Shown in pieces: positions 40,506 to 58,231 of a stretch of DNA of 64,000 nt. The position numbers were made by a program, and so were the translations under genes. The DNA is from Quercus robur (Eukaryota > Streptophyta > Magnoliopsida > Fagales > Fagaceae). Each line of letters starts with the position of its first letter. The stretch's first letter is position 1. Under the pieces are notes generated by a model. That model saw only the letters and a list, made by a program, of their open reading frames with translations. It did no database searches and was not told the DNA's origin. Where the stretch lies: the NCBI RefSeq assembly GCF_932294415.1, contig NC_065543.1:44228277-44292276 (forward strand). Reading direction: 5' to 3'.

Positions 40506-43500
40506 TCATGACTTGAGATCATCAGACATTGCTGATGGTATGCAGTGTGTTGCAAGAATATCTAGAGTAGCTTCTTTTGCAGTCTTTGTCCGAAGAACCA
40601 CTATCTGCACAAAAGAACACTTACGAATAAATGAGAATGCAACATGTGTGCGTGTCTGTATCACACATATAAACACAGAGAGAGAGAGAAAGAGAGGACC
40701 TGCTGATAATCTAAATCAAATTTCAAAAATTCATCTTCACAGCTCTCTACCATGGTGGCCAAGCTCTTTAGATTCTTCACAGGCTTACCATTAAAAGCAA
40801 GAACCTACACAAATATATAAGCTACAAAAAACTCAGTGACCAAAGCAATACAGCAACTAACATCAAAGCACTTGCGGGAAACAGCTATTACGGACCTGGG
40901 TGTTGACGATTTCCTCGTACCCAATGTTGATATCAGCAACAAGCACCTTAAACAAAACATTAAAGGTAAAAGCCAGAATTTTGAGAGAGAGAGAGACAGA
41001 CAGACAGACATATAGGCAGACAGAAAGTACCTGAGAAACCACAACAAGCTGCTCATCTGGTGATTGTGGCATTGAATGCAACAGTTTATCCAAAAGCTTG
41101 ACTGGAGCTTCAAATTCATATTCTTTTCCGTACTGCGCATACATGCAGAAGGACGTCAGGATTATGAAACACCAAGCAAAAACTTTGCGAAGTCATTCAT
41201 TACAATACTAAATTTGGTAATTAGATGTTTGAGATCAAAATAGTAGGCTGCCAAATGCATGTGCAAGTTGCAACTCACAAGGACAGAATACTCTTCATAA
41301 ATAAAATAAACAGATTAGGGCATTATCAAAAGCAAAAGGTAGATGATATATTGAAAGCTCAAATGCCATTAAAAGTTTGAAATGAAATGCATTTTTCCTT
41401 GCATAAGAAACCATCAAAATAAAGAAGATTTACAGAGCCTAAACGTGTGCAGGTTGAAATACTAGGAACAAACAGTTAGAACCTCTAATAAATAAAAGAT
41501 ACATCACATCAAGCCTAGAATAAAAAATTAAAAAAAAAAAAAACTCATTTCCGTTTTATGGTAGTTAGAGCCATTTTGGTAGGGCTTTTGCCTTTTAATA
41601 CAAGAAGCTGCAGCAGCATTAAGAAGCTACCCTAAATGGTGCCTTATTCGATGACAACCCAACTGCAATTGGAGCTCATCCTCACACATTCAAAGTAACA
41701 GTGATCCCAAAGCAAGAAGGAAATATATTTATTTTCCCTTGACAAGTATCATGCTCTAAAATATTGTAAAAGCCTTCAGATAAAGAAGATTAATTGAACA
41801 TTGTTTTTCAATTAGTAGCATACTGTAACATATTATAGAAGCCAGGTAGATAAAAAAGACTAGCAGAACAGGGTTCATGGGGATGAATTGACGCAGCAAT
41901 CAACCAACCCAATGCAACTGCATATGCTCAAAAGACCAAGATGCCATGTCACTATAGCATATAAAATTTAAAAAGTATAAAATTGTTAATCATTAGAAAA
42001 TTGATGTAAGATAATCAACCATCCTCATCATTTCATGCAAAAAGAAAGAATTGAGATCTCAATTCAATCAGATTAACTAATTACACAAGTTGTACAGCCT
42101 CCATCATGCTAAAGTTCTTTGGATGTAAAATAAAGATCAGCTAGAACATCAAGAGAACAAACGGTAGATGCAAAAGGTATTAGATCATTGCCTATGCAGA
42201 CTTACATATTACAGAGAAATAAGCACACAAAGGGATTCAAAAGTTTAACTACAAACCTCAGAACGAAGGTATGGAACAGATACAGTAGTAAAAACAAATC
42301 CACCAATGATATAGTATGAGGGAGGCCTGCCTTTGTTGTGTGCTGGAATAAGCCTTTTGTGAGTTGCAAGATCAATGTCAAAGTTGAGAATTTCAGAATT
42401 GCGGAGTACTTTAATTGCTGCATTATCCCCAGTGTACTTCTGGGTGACAAGGTAACTAAAACCTATGCGCTCTCCATGCCGAAAAGGAACTGCAATATCA
42501 CCAAGGAATAGGATGAAATGCCATATCACAAAAGGTTCAAAGTTTGAAGGAATAATAAAGTAACAAAAGACAAGTATAGAACTTCACATGTTTACATTTA
42601 AAACCCTAACGCAAAATTTGCACATGTTGTCAATGTAAAGCTATGATGTTTATGTCTTTATTGACCCCATAACATCCTATTATCTCTCAAAACAGGGAGT
42701 GTCAATGGTGATGCACTTGAAAAGTGTTTTCTTTTTTTCCCCTACAATCACAAGACATCATGCTTACCTGTTCCATCATTAGCAATATCAATCCCATCAA
42801 AGCTAAGAATAATATCTGATGGTTGCAAAACATTAGATTCTGGGGCAGTGGGGTCTATTCTTCTAATACGAACACCCTTCTGATCAGGTTTCATACCCAT
42901 TGACCTCCGCAAATCAGGATTCTCCATCTTCTGCCACTCAACCCCAAGGATAGGGAATCCTGGCACGTTATGAATGATAATCAGATTCAAAGGGGAAAAA
43001 ACTAAGTAGCTGTGATTATTAGAATTGTATAATTACACATGAATGAAGAAAAATCACAAGGTGGATCACAACTTTCAAAAAGTTAGTAACAAAACTTAAT
43101 AATCAAACCTGTGACTAAATTACCTGTATATCCTCCATTCTTCTCATAATCCTGGATGAAGTGCATGATGACTGGTGTTGGTATCACATAACCTATATTC
43201 TCTACATCTTCATGTTTAAGGGACTGAAATGCAATACCCACACAATTGCCTTTATCATTGAAAGCAGGCCCACCAGAATTCCCAGAGTTTATAGCAGCAT
43301 CTATCTGCAAAAGCAATCATGAAGAAAGGTATCAGGACAATTTTTAAATGTGCAAACCACATTATTAACAAACTGCTGGCACCACGAAGTTGTAACCTGC
43401 AAGCCCAGAAGCTCAGTGGAACCATGAACATAAGAAAGGATCTCTATTCGTGAAACAACACCACTTGTAACAGAAATTGTGTCTCCCCCAATTGGGTAAC

Positions 43501-45952
43501 CCACAACAGTGACAGCATCTTGAAGCGCAGGTAAATCCCCAAATTCAACAGGTGACACCCCTTCCCAAAAGTCATCATCATCGACCGTAAGCATCGCTGC
43601 AACATTGCATAAACCAAAACTTGAAGTCAATTAAAAATACCACAATTTGAGCCCACGTACAAACAAAATAAAAAGGCTACAAAAAGACTTTACATGTGCA
43701 GCACCAATGCACCTGTGACCTTACTTCACAACTTCCCTCTCTCCAACCCCCATCTATATTGAATACAGTATTGACAACTTTGCTAATGATTCATCCTTCC
43801 CACTCTCTTCAGGTTTTCTTTTTTTTTTTTTTTTTGGGATAGGTAAATAGGGGGAGGGAAGATGGTGGGGTTCGAACCCCAGCACCCAAGCACCACAAGA
43901 GGTGTTGAAACCAAGTTCATAGTAGGCTTTTGTTAATCTTAACATCTACCTCTCTCACAGTTTACCATTACCGTTAGTGTTGCGAATAAGAATTGCAGAT
44001 AAACTTTCTTTGGGGTGGTATGGGGAATGAGATGAGGTATCACTTGGCAGGGTGGGATACGGTGTGCACACCTATTGCTAAAGGTTAACCAAGCACTTTC
44101 AGGAAAATGGTTATGTCGCTTTGCGTGGAGGAGTTATTATGGAGGCAGGTAGTTGCTGTAAAATATGGAGAGAAGGGGGGAGGTTAATGCTGAAGGAACT
44201 CATGGTTGTGGCTTATGGAAAAGTATTGCAATGGGGTGGGATGAGTTCCAAGGGAAGGACAGCTGAGTTCATTTTTGGTATGACAAATGATGTGGTGTGC
44301 ATTGGTTCAAGATGTCTCAGTTGGTTCCTTGTGGGAAAGACAAAATGACAGGGAATAGAGGAGCTGGGATGACAACTTTGTGAAAGACTTTAATGATTGG
44401 GAGTTAGAGGAAGTAACCTCTTTCTTCAATGTTCTATATCTATTATAAGTATATTCTCACATCCTTTCTAAAGAGGGTAGAGATTGATTGAAATGAAGTT
44501 TGAAAAGGAATGGATTTTTTGATGTTGACTCATTAAGTCATTTTACAATGCCTTAAGGGGCCTTGTGATATGATTTTTCCTTGGAAGAGTATTTGGTGTG
44601 TCAAGGAACCTAGGAGGGATCTTTCTTTTGTGGACGGCAACACGAGGGGAGATCCTCACTAGTGAGAATCTTATTAAGAGAGGATAGTAGGATGGTGTTC
44701 TATGTGTCATAGTAGTGGGGAGACAGAGAGCACCTTCTGTTACAATGCAGTGTTGCATTTGCATTGTGGAGTTTCATCTTTCATTCCTTTGGGTTTCATT
44801 GGGTGTTACTGGGGTAGTTCCTAACCTTTTGTTTGGTTGGAAAAAGTGGGTCGGCAAACATTCCTCAGATATTTGGAACTTGGTTACATCAAACTTCATG
44901 TGAACTTTGTGGCAGGAACGGAATTGTTGTATATTTGAGGATATGAAAATTATAGGGATATGAATCATATGATATGGTGCTTGCTAGATTATTGTTTGTT
45001 TGCTCTCAAGCATGGGGCTTTAGTGAAGTAATCTCATTCCTGAGTTCCTAGAATCATTATCTTAATGTACATAACCTTTGTTATGCTCTAGACTCCTAGG
45101 CTTGTTCAATAAAATACTTACTTAATTGTTGCCAACATTTTCAACCAGAACAACAAAGCCAAAAACTTGTTCTCAATGGAAACAAATGCAGAATCCCCTA
45201 ATCTCCCAATGCAACACATATCAACACTACCACAAAAACTCATCTCAGCACAAACTTGCTCCCCAAAACTAACTAGCCCATGAATTAACACTTCCACTCA
45301 AATTTTAAGTTTTTTTTTTTTGAAAACACAAATGAAGCTCAAATATCTATTCCAAACAAAATCACCAGAAAGAAAGGAAAGGCGTACCAATGTCGCATTC
45401 GGTGCCGATAGCGAGGACGGTAGCGAGGAACTTGGTGTCGGAACCACGCTTCTTGAGCTTCACCTGAGTGAAATGCTCGACGGAGTGAGCGTTCGTGAGG
45501 ATTCTCCTCCCGGCGATGATGAAGCCACTGCTACTCGAGCTATACTGCCTCTTTCGCTGCCACGGCAGCGAGAAGTTCGGCTCCGTGTGCACGCAGAAAA
45601 CCTTCACCACCGCGTCCATGGCCGGAACCACCCTGGCCCCCAGTCCATCCCCTTCTCCGACCACCACGTCGATAAACTCTCCGCCGTTCTCCAACACCCT
45701 CGGCGGTTCCCTCCTCTGCAGCGGCTGAGGCTTGTCGGGATTGAGACGCTTCTTAGGGCGGCCGCGGGGACGGTAATCGTCGACGGAGGTGGTGCCGTTG
45801 GGGGAGTCGATGAGCTCGACGTTGCCGACGGAGAAGACGTCGTCTAAGGCGGCGGTGGAGGTGGTGGCGGTGCCGGAAGGGTTATCTAGGGTTTCGGCAG
45901 AGGGGTTTTTGGGCTTACGGCCTCTTTTCCGCTTGGTGGGCTCGCGGCCCAT
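40506..45952 (-). CDS. DEG9: DEG9-type serine protease (DegP/HtrA family)
   Basis: Nine exons, all GT-AG: 45952-45388, 43596-43397, 43304-43124, 42959-42768, 42489-42257, 41132-41031, 40946-40896, 40804-40700 and 40604-40506; 575 aa, in line with Arabidopsis DEG9 (about 590). Catalytic triad: His in LTNAHSVEH, Asp in ECDIAMLTV (codon chain joined across intron 1), Ser in [14 protein letters not shown] domain follows ([28 protein letters not shown]). The N-terminus has two basic, AT-hook-like motifs ([18 protein letters not shown]), fitting a nuclear/nucleolar place. The known family role is ATP-independent proteolysis; Arabidopsis DEG9 is reported to control a cytokinin response regulator. 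All residues needed for activity are present. The long first intron holds LINE and SINE remains. Confidence 0.95.
43810..43930 (-). mobile_element. SINE-like fragment in DEG9 intron 1
   Basis: On the - strand a tRNA B-box-like GGTTCGAACCCC (about 43867-43878) is followed by a pyrimidine-rich body and an A-tail (T-run 43812-43836 on +). No clear A box is seen. It is probably a truncated tRNA-derived SINE. Confidence 0.4.
44085..45000 (+). pseudogene. Decayed LINE 3' end (reverse-transcriptase zinc-binding region)
   Basis: Conceptual translation on the + strand, across stops, gives [14 protein letters not shown], then [38 protein letters not shown], and [15 protein letters not shown] followed by GFHWVLLG. 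This is the usual order of the zf-RVT tail of plant L1-type LINEs. It lies in intron 1 of DEG9, antisense to that gene. Confidence 0.7.
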
Positions 45953-47296
45953 ATTGGAAATTCAAATGCTAAGAATGAGAGAGAGAGAGAGAGAGAGATT
46001 CAATGGGATAAGGAGAAAGAGGTTAGAACAAAGTTGCAGAGAGAGAGAGAGAGAGAGGAAAATTGGGGAGGAGGCGAGCTAGGCTACGCTACAGTGACAG
46101 AGAGACAGACTCGTTACTTTCGTTACGATTCGGTTTTCGGAATTAAATGTGTCCTGTCGTTTTTTTTTTATGTATATACGATTTGCTGCTATTGTCGTTT
46201 GTTTTCGAGTCAGACGACCTGTAGTTCTACTATGTCGTTTTTTAAAATTCAAAAAAATAATAATAATAATAATAATAATAAATTATTAAAAAAAAAAAAA
46301 AAAAACCTTGACTTGCCGTTTCAGTTTTAACATGAATTTCCCTTTTTTTTTTTTTTGGGGTATTAAAGTCGTAGAAGTATACAACTGCAAATTGAATGAA
46401 ACAGTTTCCAAAACGTTATTGGCGGGGAAAAAGGCTGTAAGCCTGGACAAACAAATCAAGCCAGACCAATTCAACCAAGTCCAACCCAACTGGGCCAGGC
46501 CCACATAGCTCTGGTCCTTAGTGCCTTATGCCTAGTCATACATAATCAAAGCAGCTCTTCCTATTGTTCACTCCCTTAATGCGGCTGATGGAGGTTCATC
46601 TACTTCTCACATTCCGTGGAAAGTTGGTACATTGAGGAATATCCAAAGAATTATTTAGGAAATCAGTTTGATTCTATCTCAGATCATTTTGATTGAAAAA
46701 AGGAAGGATCCCAAATAATAATCTTTATTCATAAGTCGCTCATTCAGCTATACTTCAGAAACACGATCAAAATGTACCATGCATAGTTGCTCCACATTCT
46801 TCTCTAACTACTTCTCATTAATGGACTTTTGGTGTATGCAAAGGAGTGTAGTTCGTACAATAAATTCCTACCTCTCTCTCTCTCTCTATCTCTAAGAAGT
46901 TTAAACTTTTCAAAACTCCATGAAAAGGAAATGATTCAATTCCAAAGTTTGTCAAAGCCATTTAGAGGTGAGGCTTTGCTTCTTCCCTATCAAGGAAAGC
47001 TTATCTCCCAAGGGCCTCTACTCAATCTTTTAGTGTGGGACAATGTCAAGGAGAGTAGGGAACGCATCAAGGTGGTGAAGAACAACATAGCTACATTAGT
47101 TTGGCATTTCTCTCCGTGAGATAATTAAGCTTGGAGCATTACGACAATAAATTAAGAGAACTAAGCTTTACCCAAAGATGCCAGGTACCCAAAGTGTACA
47201 CATTCATAGTATTATATAAAAGCATATAAATTTGAATCTAGTCTTTTTATTTTCCCAGTTAAGAAAGAAGAAATTGCATGTAACCACAATTGACAT
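45953..47296. other. DEG9 5' flank and spacer
   Basis: Directly upstream of the DEG9 ATG are two GA microsatellites (about 45977-46000 and 46039-46060), probably in the 5' UTR or promoter. An AAT microsatellite (46256-46281) and A/T runs follow. The 96-codon + frame at 46829-47119 has no recognisable motif. I see no gene. Confidence 0.5.
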
Positions 47297-47299
47297 TAG

Positions 47300-48187
47300 G
47301 GTCTATTTGGTTGGAGGAATGGAAAAGTAGGAGGATAAAAATTATTTAGTTTTCCCTTGTGTGTGTTTGGTTGGAGGGATGGAAAAATAGAAGGGTGGAA
47401 AACTCTTTTGTTTGGTTGAAAAGAAAAGTGGAATGATAAAAAATGTAATTTATATAAATTGACTATTATACCCTTGTTACATAATAGGTTAGAAATAAAT
47501 TTATTTGTACTCATTAAATAATATAAAATTTACCAACAATTATATTTTTTAATGAGAAGTGTTACATCCACAACATTTTTCGCAATACTTTCACAACAAA
47601 ATTTATGTGGAAAGTTGTTACTAGTTCTAATTTGAACCCACCACTAAAATTATTTTTTTACTCACCAATATTAACTAATAACAATCTGTTACTTAAAATT
47701 TATTATAAAAATATTGTGGTAACATTTCTCAGTTAGGATTTTTTATTCATTATATTATTTCTTCTTTCTCAACCTTCATTTCATCCATACGTTTTTTTTT
47801 TCTTCTTTTTCTCCTCCACACACGTTGTCCTTATCTCTATCCCCCTTCTTTTATTTTCTTTTTCTTCCTCATTCAAGAAGGTTCCAGCACTAGTAGACGT
47901 AGCTCTCATTCTCTCTTTTTTTCTCCAGTGCTCTCTCTCAGTTTTTTTTTTACTTGATTCCAGAACGGAGTATTTGTGTAAAAGTGTTGTGAGAGCACTT
48001 TTCTCTCCGGCCTTTTCCTCCCAATTTGGGAGGATGAAAATTGTGGGCCCGAGAGAGAACTTTCTCCAGGGTTTTCCTTCCTTCCCATTTTCCTTCTTTT
48101 GCCAAACAGTGGAAAACACTGTTTTCTACCCTATTTTCCTTCCTTTATTTTCCATCCTTCCTATTTTCACCCCAACCAAACACAGTG
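47300..48187. mobile_element. Degenerate inverted-repeat element
   Basis: The left end (GTCTATTTGGTTGGAGGAATGG) and the inverted right end (CTGTGTTTGGTTGGGGTG) resemble each other, and both continue into GGAAAA/GGATGGAAAA-rich subterminal repeats. TA dinucleotides flank the ends. The interior contains a second, nested element at 47553-47731. No coding capacity. Confidence 0.45.
47553..47731. mobile_element. Nested MITE, 179 bp
   Basis: The left end TGAGAAGTGTTACATCCACA and the inverted right end TGAGAAATGTTACCACAATA match over about 25 bp with small gaps. Target duplication is not clear. Confidence 0.5.
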
Positions 48188-50028
48188 TAACGCACATCAA
48201 AGTATAATTAGAAGAAACTTGCAAGAAATTGAAGTACATTTAAAGTATGAAGACACCTGACAATTGACATCAAATTATAGGAGACAATTATTATATTGAC
48301 ATTTAGTACAAAATTGAAGTTCAATTAGAATCTAATTTATATTCTTGATTGAACTTCCTATATAAGATAAGATACAAGATAGGGATTTATAAATTGAGTC
48401 TACTCCCTTTTTTTGGAGCACATAAGACTATTAAGAGTGTTGAAGTTTTAGTTGCTTTTATCATTGCATTTGGTTTCATCCACTGAATAAAGGACATGTC
48501 TAGCTAGACTCATTCATTTTTCACCGTCAGTAGGTTTTGCACTCAAACCTACCTATCAACAAAACGCACCCAAAGAAAAAGCTCAGCACACAATAGCCCC
48601 CTTACTTTGCTGCCAATTAAAGTTACCTTATAATGCAAGCTTATCTTTACAACTCTAGAGCCCCTAATGTTTTCCATTACAATAAACTGATATAGCCCCA
48701 AAAATCATTAAAGACAGCACAAGTTAGAACCAATGAATCATGATCCATAATAAGGAAATATATATATAAAAAACATGGTCAAAACACACCTTTAATCAAA
48801 TATGTGGTCACGTCTGTACTGTACCAAGTCATTTTTTGGATAAAGAATTAAGTTTCATAAGTTTGTTTATTTTAGAAACCAAGCACGAAACACAGCTTAA
48901 TGGTTTTTGTTCCTCTTTAATTATATTTCTCCCATTGTGGGCGACCCTTTTCTTATTATGTTTGCTTAATCTTTACTTATGCCCCCCGACCAACCCTTTT
49001 CAAGTCTGCCATTATTCTAGCCTTCTTCTCTAGCTGCCTCACTATTTTTTGGCTTTAGGGTTGCCTTGCTTTTTTATGCCTTGAGTTTCAAACTAATAGT
49101 TAAAAACTTAAAAGGCCTACCTATAGCCTTTATTTATTTATTTATTTATTTTAGAAAGTTATTATTATTATTATTATTATTTAATTATTCTACTCTTCCT
49201 TTCTTTCTCTTACAAGTCTATTTGTTAAAATATTAATTTCAGTTTTAAATAGTAACAATTGCCTTTCATTGACTTTAGTAGTTACACCAACTAAAGATAA
49301 AAATAAATAAATGATTTTTTTTTTTTACTTTATCTATAACCGCCCCACCCCCCACCCCCCCAAAAAAAAAAAAAAAAAAAAAACACAAACAAACAAAAAT
49401 AATCTACTCTTTGCTCAAGTTTCCAATTAAGACCAAGGAACATTTCAAGTCTACTTTTTTTCTCTCTTTTTTAGTACAACTATACATTTATTTAGTTTAC
49501 TTTTTAAAACAAAACAAGCCAACAAATATAAGCTCAGCCAAAAATTATATATTGTTCATTTGGGAACAGTTTATATACATTTTCTCTAAAAGTATACTAA
49601 ATTATACTTGTATTTTGAAAAAGTGAAGTTTTAAAAAACTATACATAAAAGTTAAAAGATAAAATTTGAGCTTATAAATTGATGTCAAGCAAATACTAAG
49701 GTCTCCAAATATTTTCAAGCTCTTTTGTTTGTTTTCATTTGTCATCTCCATCGCTAACTATTATCCTTCTCTACGCTAGCGTGTACATTTAACACCTATC
49801 ACAAAAACCATAAAGCTTTGAAGGAGAGGGTATTTAATGCAAATTTTTTGAAAAATAGACCTGCCTTAAATCCCTTAAACTTATTTTTAGAAACTCACAA
49901 GTCAAATAGAAATACTTCTTGCTAGATCACCTAGTGTACTTTCTACATGCAAATGATGATGTAGAAGTATATTATTGTGCTTTACAATTGTACTAACAGG
50001 AAATTACGTCACTATATTGGCTATCTTA
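48188..50028. other. AT-rich intergenic spacer
   Basis: AT-rich with simple repeats (ATT/TTTA runs near 49125-49185) and a C-rich then A-rich tract (49340-49390). No gene or structured element is recognised. Confidence 0.5.
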
Positions 50029-50708
50029 GGGGTGTCAATGTTTGATCCAACCCACAAACACGGCACGAATTTGATATGAGTTTTTGCGGGTTAGGGTTGG
50101 GCCTTAGTGGGTTTGGGTCATAAACAAGTCAACCCAAATGTAACACGATAAGAAACATGTCATAAGCGGGTCAACCCGCATGACCCACAATAGACACGTT
50201 TGACACACCAATTTATTCGTGTTAACCCGAAATGACACATTTAACACAACTCATTTAACTTATATAACAAATAAATATTCATTTTATTTTAGATTTATCA
50301 AATAATTTTTATATCTAATCTATATTTTAAACTTAAAAAGAAAATAAGTAATTACAAAAACTTACAAAGGATATAATTCAAAATTGAAATGGGTCGAACA
50401 CTTGAAGTGTATGGACTACTTTTAGGATGTAAAAAAAAAAAAAAAAAAAAACTTTTAGACAGATGTTATATTTAATATTAAGCAAGTTAAAATGGGTTGT
50501 GTCACATTCGCGTTAACCCAATACAACCTATTTATTAAGCATGTCAAGTGGGTTGGATTAGGTCAACCTACCTTATTAATAGGCTGGGTTAGGGTTGAAG
50601 GATCATAACACGATTATTAAATGGGTCAGGTTCGAATTGAGCTATACAGTCAAATATTCCTACCTTGGTACAACACAAACCCGACACGCTAATCCGAATT
50701 GACACCCC
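50029..50708. mobile_element. Terminal-inverted-repeat element, 680 bp
   Basis: Perfect terminal inverted repeat GGGGTGTCAAT/ATTGACACCCC, with many subterminal copies of GGGTCA/TGACCC and GGGTTR/YAACCC in both orientations. No ORF. No clear target duplication. Confidence 0.6.
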
Positions 50709-51375
50709 TGAACTATACTTCCCATAATTCCAACTTTTAATGGATCTACTCATTGAAAGTAAAACAGGGGATATCCACGAAAATTCCAGCTACCAATTGT
50801 TATACCAAAGTTATATAATATAGTCTCTAAAAGACAACACTATAGTTCAGTTTTTGTGGTCCCAACGATCAATTAAATTATTTTAGGTCAGGTATTACTT
50901 GTGAAGGATTAAAGAGAAGAGGTTCATTCTGATTGTTACCTTATAATAATAGAGTAAGAATCCGATTGTTACTCTACGTCAACATTGACTCTTCCCCTCT
51001 CCAATCTCTATGAATCAGAGTAATGTTTGTGGTCCTAGAATCTCCACAAATCCCTGTCATTGTTTTCATATAGCTGGTATTATTTCAATTTGGTCCTTGT
51101 TGTGGTCCAACATTGTTAAATGTTGCAGTTAGACTAGAGTATCACTTGAATAAATTGGATAAAGCATTTGAGCATCCACTTTTCATCAATATTTGTTGCT
51201 GAAAAATGGTAGATTAATTGTTACTTATTACTGTTAACTAGGTAAAAGATTATACAGTTGCTTTAAGATTATTGCTCTTTATCTTCAGGTCAAGACATCA
51301 ATCGGTTTTTGGTGTTGGCAAATATTGAATTTAAGATCTAACACCAATTTGTAGTTTTTGGTGTAGATAGGAATT
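50709..51375. other. Intergenic spacer
   Basis: AT-rich, nothing recognised. The last nine bases (ATAGGAATT) are the duplication of the next element. Confidence 0.5.
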
Positions 51376-51568
51376 GAGTTCAAATCTTCTGTTCCACTTT
51401 TTCTACTCCACCAATAAAAACCTGTCACATGTTCACCTAATTAATTAAATACTACCATTATTAACTTATTAATACTACCATTATTAATTAATTAGGTGAA
51501 CATATGACAAGTTTTTATTGGTGGAATATAGGGTGGAGCAGAAAAAGTGGGACAGAAGATTTGGACTC
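51376..51568. mobile_element. Foldback MULE-type MITE with 9-bp target duplication
   Basis: 193 bp, nearly all inverted repeat: the left arm GAGTTCAAATCTTCTGTTCC against the inverted right arm GAGTCCAAATCTTCTGTCCC, extending about 80 bp to a short AT-rich loop. ATAGGAATT stands at 51367-51375 and again at 51569-51577, an exact 9-bp duplication. Confidence 0.88.
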
Positions 51569-51981
51569 ATAGGAATTAACATAAAATATCTTATTCGACA
51601 ACAAAAGGCATTGATTTTTTTATTTTTTAAGATACTAAATAATTAAATGAAAAATGGAAACAACAAAATTACGTGTTACGTTGGGCACGCAATGTCACGA
51701 GTGAGCCGTTTGGTGCATGGCGGTACAGTAATACACTCTCACATGCTTTTCTACGAACATAAATTGGGACTACAAAATGCACTATTAAAAAAAAAAAAAA
51801 AGACTATAAAATGCAGAAAAGGTATCTATTTCAAAAACTCTAATACCCTTAACTCAAAAAAAAAAAGCTCTAATACCCGTAAAATTTATAATGTTATGGA
51901 AACAACTTTTTTTTTTACAATACATTTTATAATTATTGAAATAATGGCCTAATGGGTGCTGAAAAAAAAGTCTATATATAT

Positions 51982-52733
51982 TGTAGGGACACGATTCTCA
52001 AACGACCCAACAATGACGTTGGGCTCGCGCGTGAAGGATCCCTCACAATAAAATTTGTAGAGAGTGGGCTTGAAAGGCTAGAGTTTGGTCACAGGGCGTT
52101 TGTCCAAACCGGATTTTAAGGAACTTAGATAAGGAAAGGCTTCAGCCTGGATTTCCAAGCCCCACAGCTTTATAACTTGATGGATTGGACTCCTCGGATC
52201 AGGTCCGAGGAGCACTTAATGTTTTTCTCCGGTTACCCGGCGATGGGTTTTTCGTGATGGTGTACATATATTGTCCGGGCATTCTTATCCCTGGAGTTTT
52301 TCCAGGAAGGGAGATGGGGGATCCCCTTTCTAATTAGTTTACCTTTCCTTTTATACTAGCCTACGTTTGCTGTCCCTCGTCCACGTGTAGGGTCAACTTT
52401 TCCAGGACTGATATTTGTCCCGTCAATCTAATCCCAGAATTGTTGGGGATGGTTAATAAAGCCTAAAAATCAGGTTCTGTTAGGTGCAGAGTCTTATCAG
52501 TGAAGGGTATTAAGGACAATTTCCCTAAGATATTTTCTGATCTTTAGGGTTTGCCCGTATGCCACTTTCATCAATGAGACTTTGGGTCTGCCGAGGACCA
52601 AGCTGTCTTCGGCTGTATCCCCGGGCCATTTTGAGCTTCTTATCTTTGAGCTTGGGCCATGGCCTTCTTCGGCTTGGGCCTGTGGACTCCCCATAAGCAA
52701 GCGGGCCGGGCCCATAAATTATTGGGCCCCACA
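51982..52733 (-). mobile_element. Solo LTR of a Tat-like element
   Basis: 752 bp with TG…CA ends (TGTAGGGACACG … GGGCCCCACA on +), flanked by TATAT on both sides (51977-51981, 52734-52738; weak, as the site is AT-repeat DNA). The ends resemble the LTR ends of elements 1 and 2, which suggests minus orientation. It contains a perfect 9-bp inverted repeat CTCCTCGGA/TCCGAGGAG (52190-52198, 52204-52212). No internal region is attached, so it is probably the product of LTR-LTR recombination. Confidence 0.82.
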
Positions 52734-52738
52734 TATAT

Positions 52739-53575
52739 ATTACTCATAGTTTACTATTTCAACAATTTCGAAATTTATTGTAAAAAAAAAATTGTCTATG
52801 ATATTATTGTACAAATTTTCACAAAATATTTTGCGATAGTAATTTATTAATGATAGATAATAAAAAAATGATATTTGTGATAAGTCAAGATAAAATTCAA
52901 TAAAAAAATTTCAATTATATTGTTGTGAAAATCAATAAATTTAACCTAACTATTATGAAAATTAATGAGTTGAGTTATTCTTTTTTTTTTTTTTTGGGTA
53001 AATTTTCAAGGGAAAATAAAAGAGAAGTATTCAAGGAATAAAAAATGAAAAGTAAAGATAAATTTAAAAAATTAAAAAAAAAATCTTTCAAATTAAAAAA
53101 AAAAAAAGTTAATAAAGTCGTAATCAAGTAGTATTAAGATTTTTTAAAATATATTAATACCCATTTTTGTAATTTTAAGAAAACAATACCCATTTTCAGT
53201 TTTAAGGTTAATAATGGGTATTCACTATTTTGTACTAATACTTTTTTTTACCCAAAAAAAAAAAAAAAGAAAGAAGAAACTTATTAACATATTTTATATA
53301 AAAAATCAGAATCTTCCTTAAAAAAAAAAAAAAAAAAAAATTCAGAATCAATTTAAAACTAGGAAAGAGAAAACATCAAAGAGTAAAAAAGAATTGCTAC
53401 AGAAGAGTGAATGAGTGAGATTCATGTGAGTCGCTACACACACTGACTCTCTCTCTCTCTCTCTCTCTCTCTTTATCTCACTTTGAATCAAAAGCAACAA
53501 ACTTGTTAAAACCCAACAACCCCTTTTTGGTGTTATATTTGAGCGCTGAGCCTTCTTCTTCTGGGTTTGGTTTTA
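52739..53575 (+). other. Spacer and 5' region of the ROP gene
   Basis: AT-rich with A and T runs. A CT microsatellite (about 53449-53472) lies roughly 105-130 bp before the ATG and is probably in the promoter or 5' UTR, as is common in plant genes. No clear TATA box can be fixed. Confidence 0.45.

Positions 53576-58231
<4,656 letters not shown>

Noticed and set aside
43862..43880. tRNA gene suggested by GGTTCGAACCCC
   Set aside because: No cloverleaf or acceptor stem around it; an adjacent A-tail suits a SINE fragment better.
45320..45847. 175-codon + frame over DEG9 exon 1
   Set aside because: Complement of the high-GC DEG9 exon, which has clear family motifs on the other strand.
46829..47119. 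96-codon + frame upstream of DEG9
   Set aside because: It begins in a CT microsatellite and shows no motif or conserved context.
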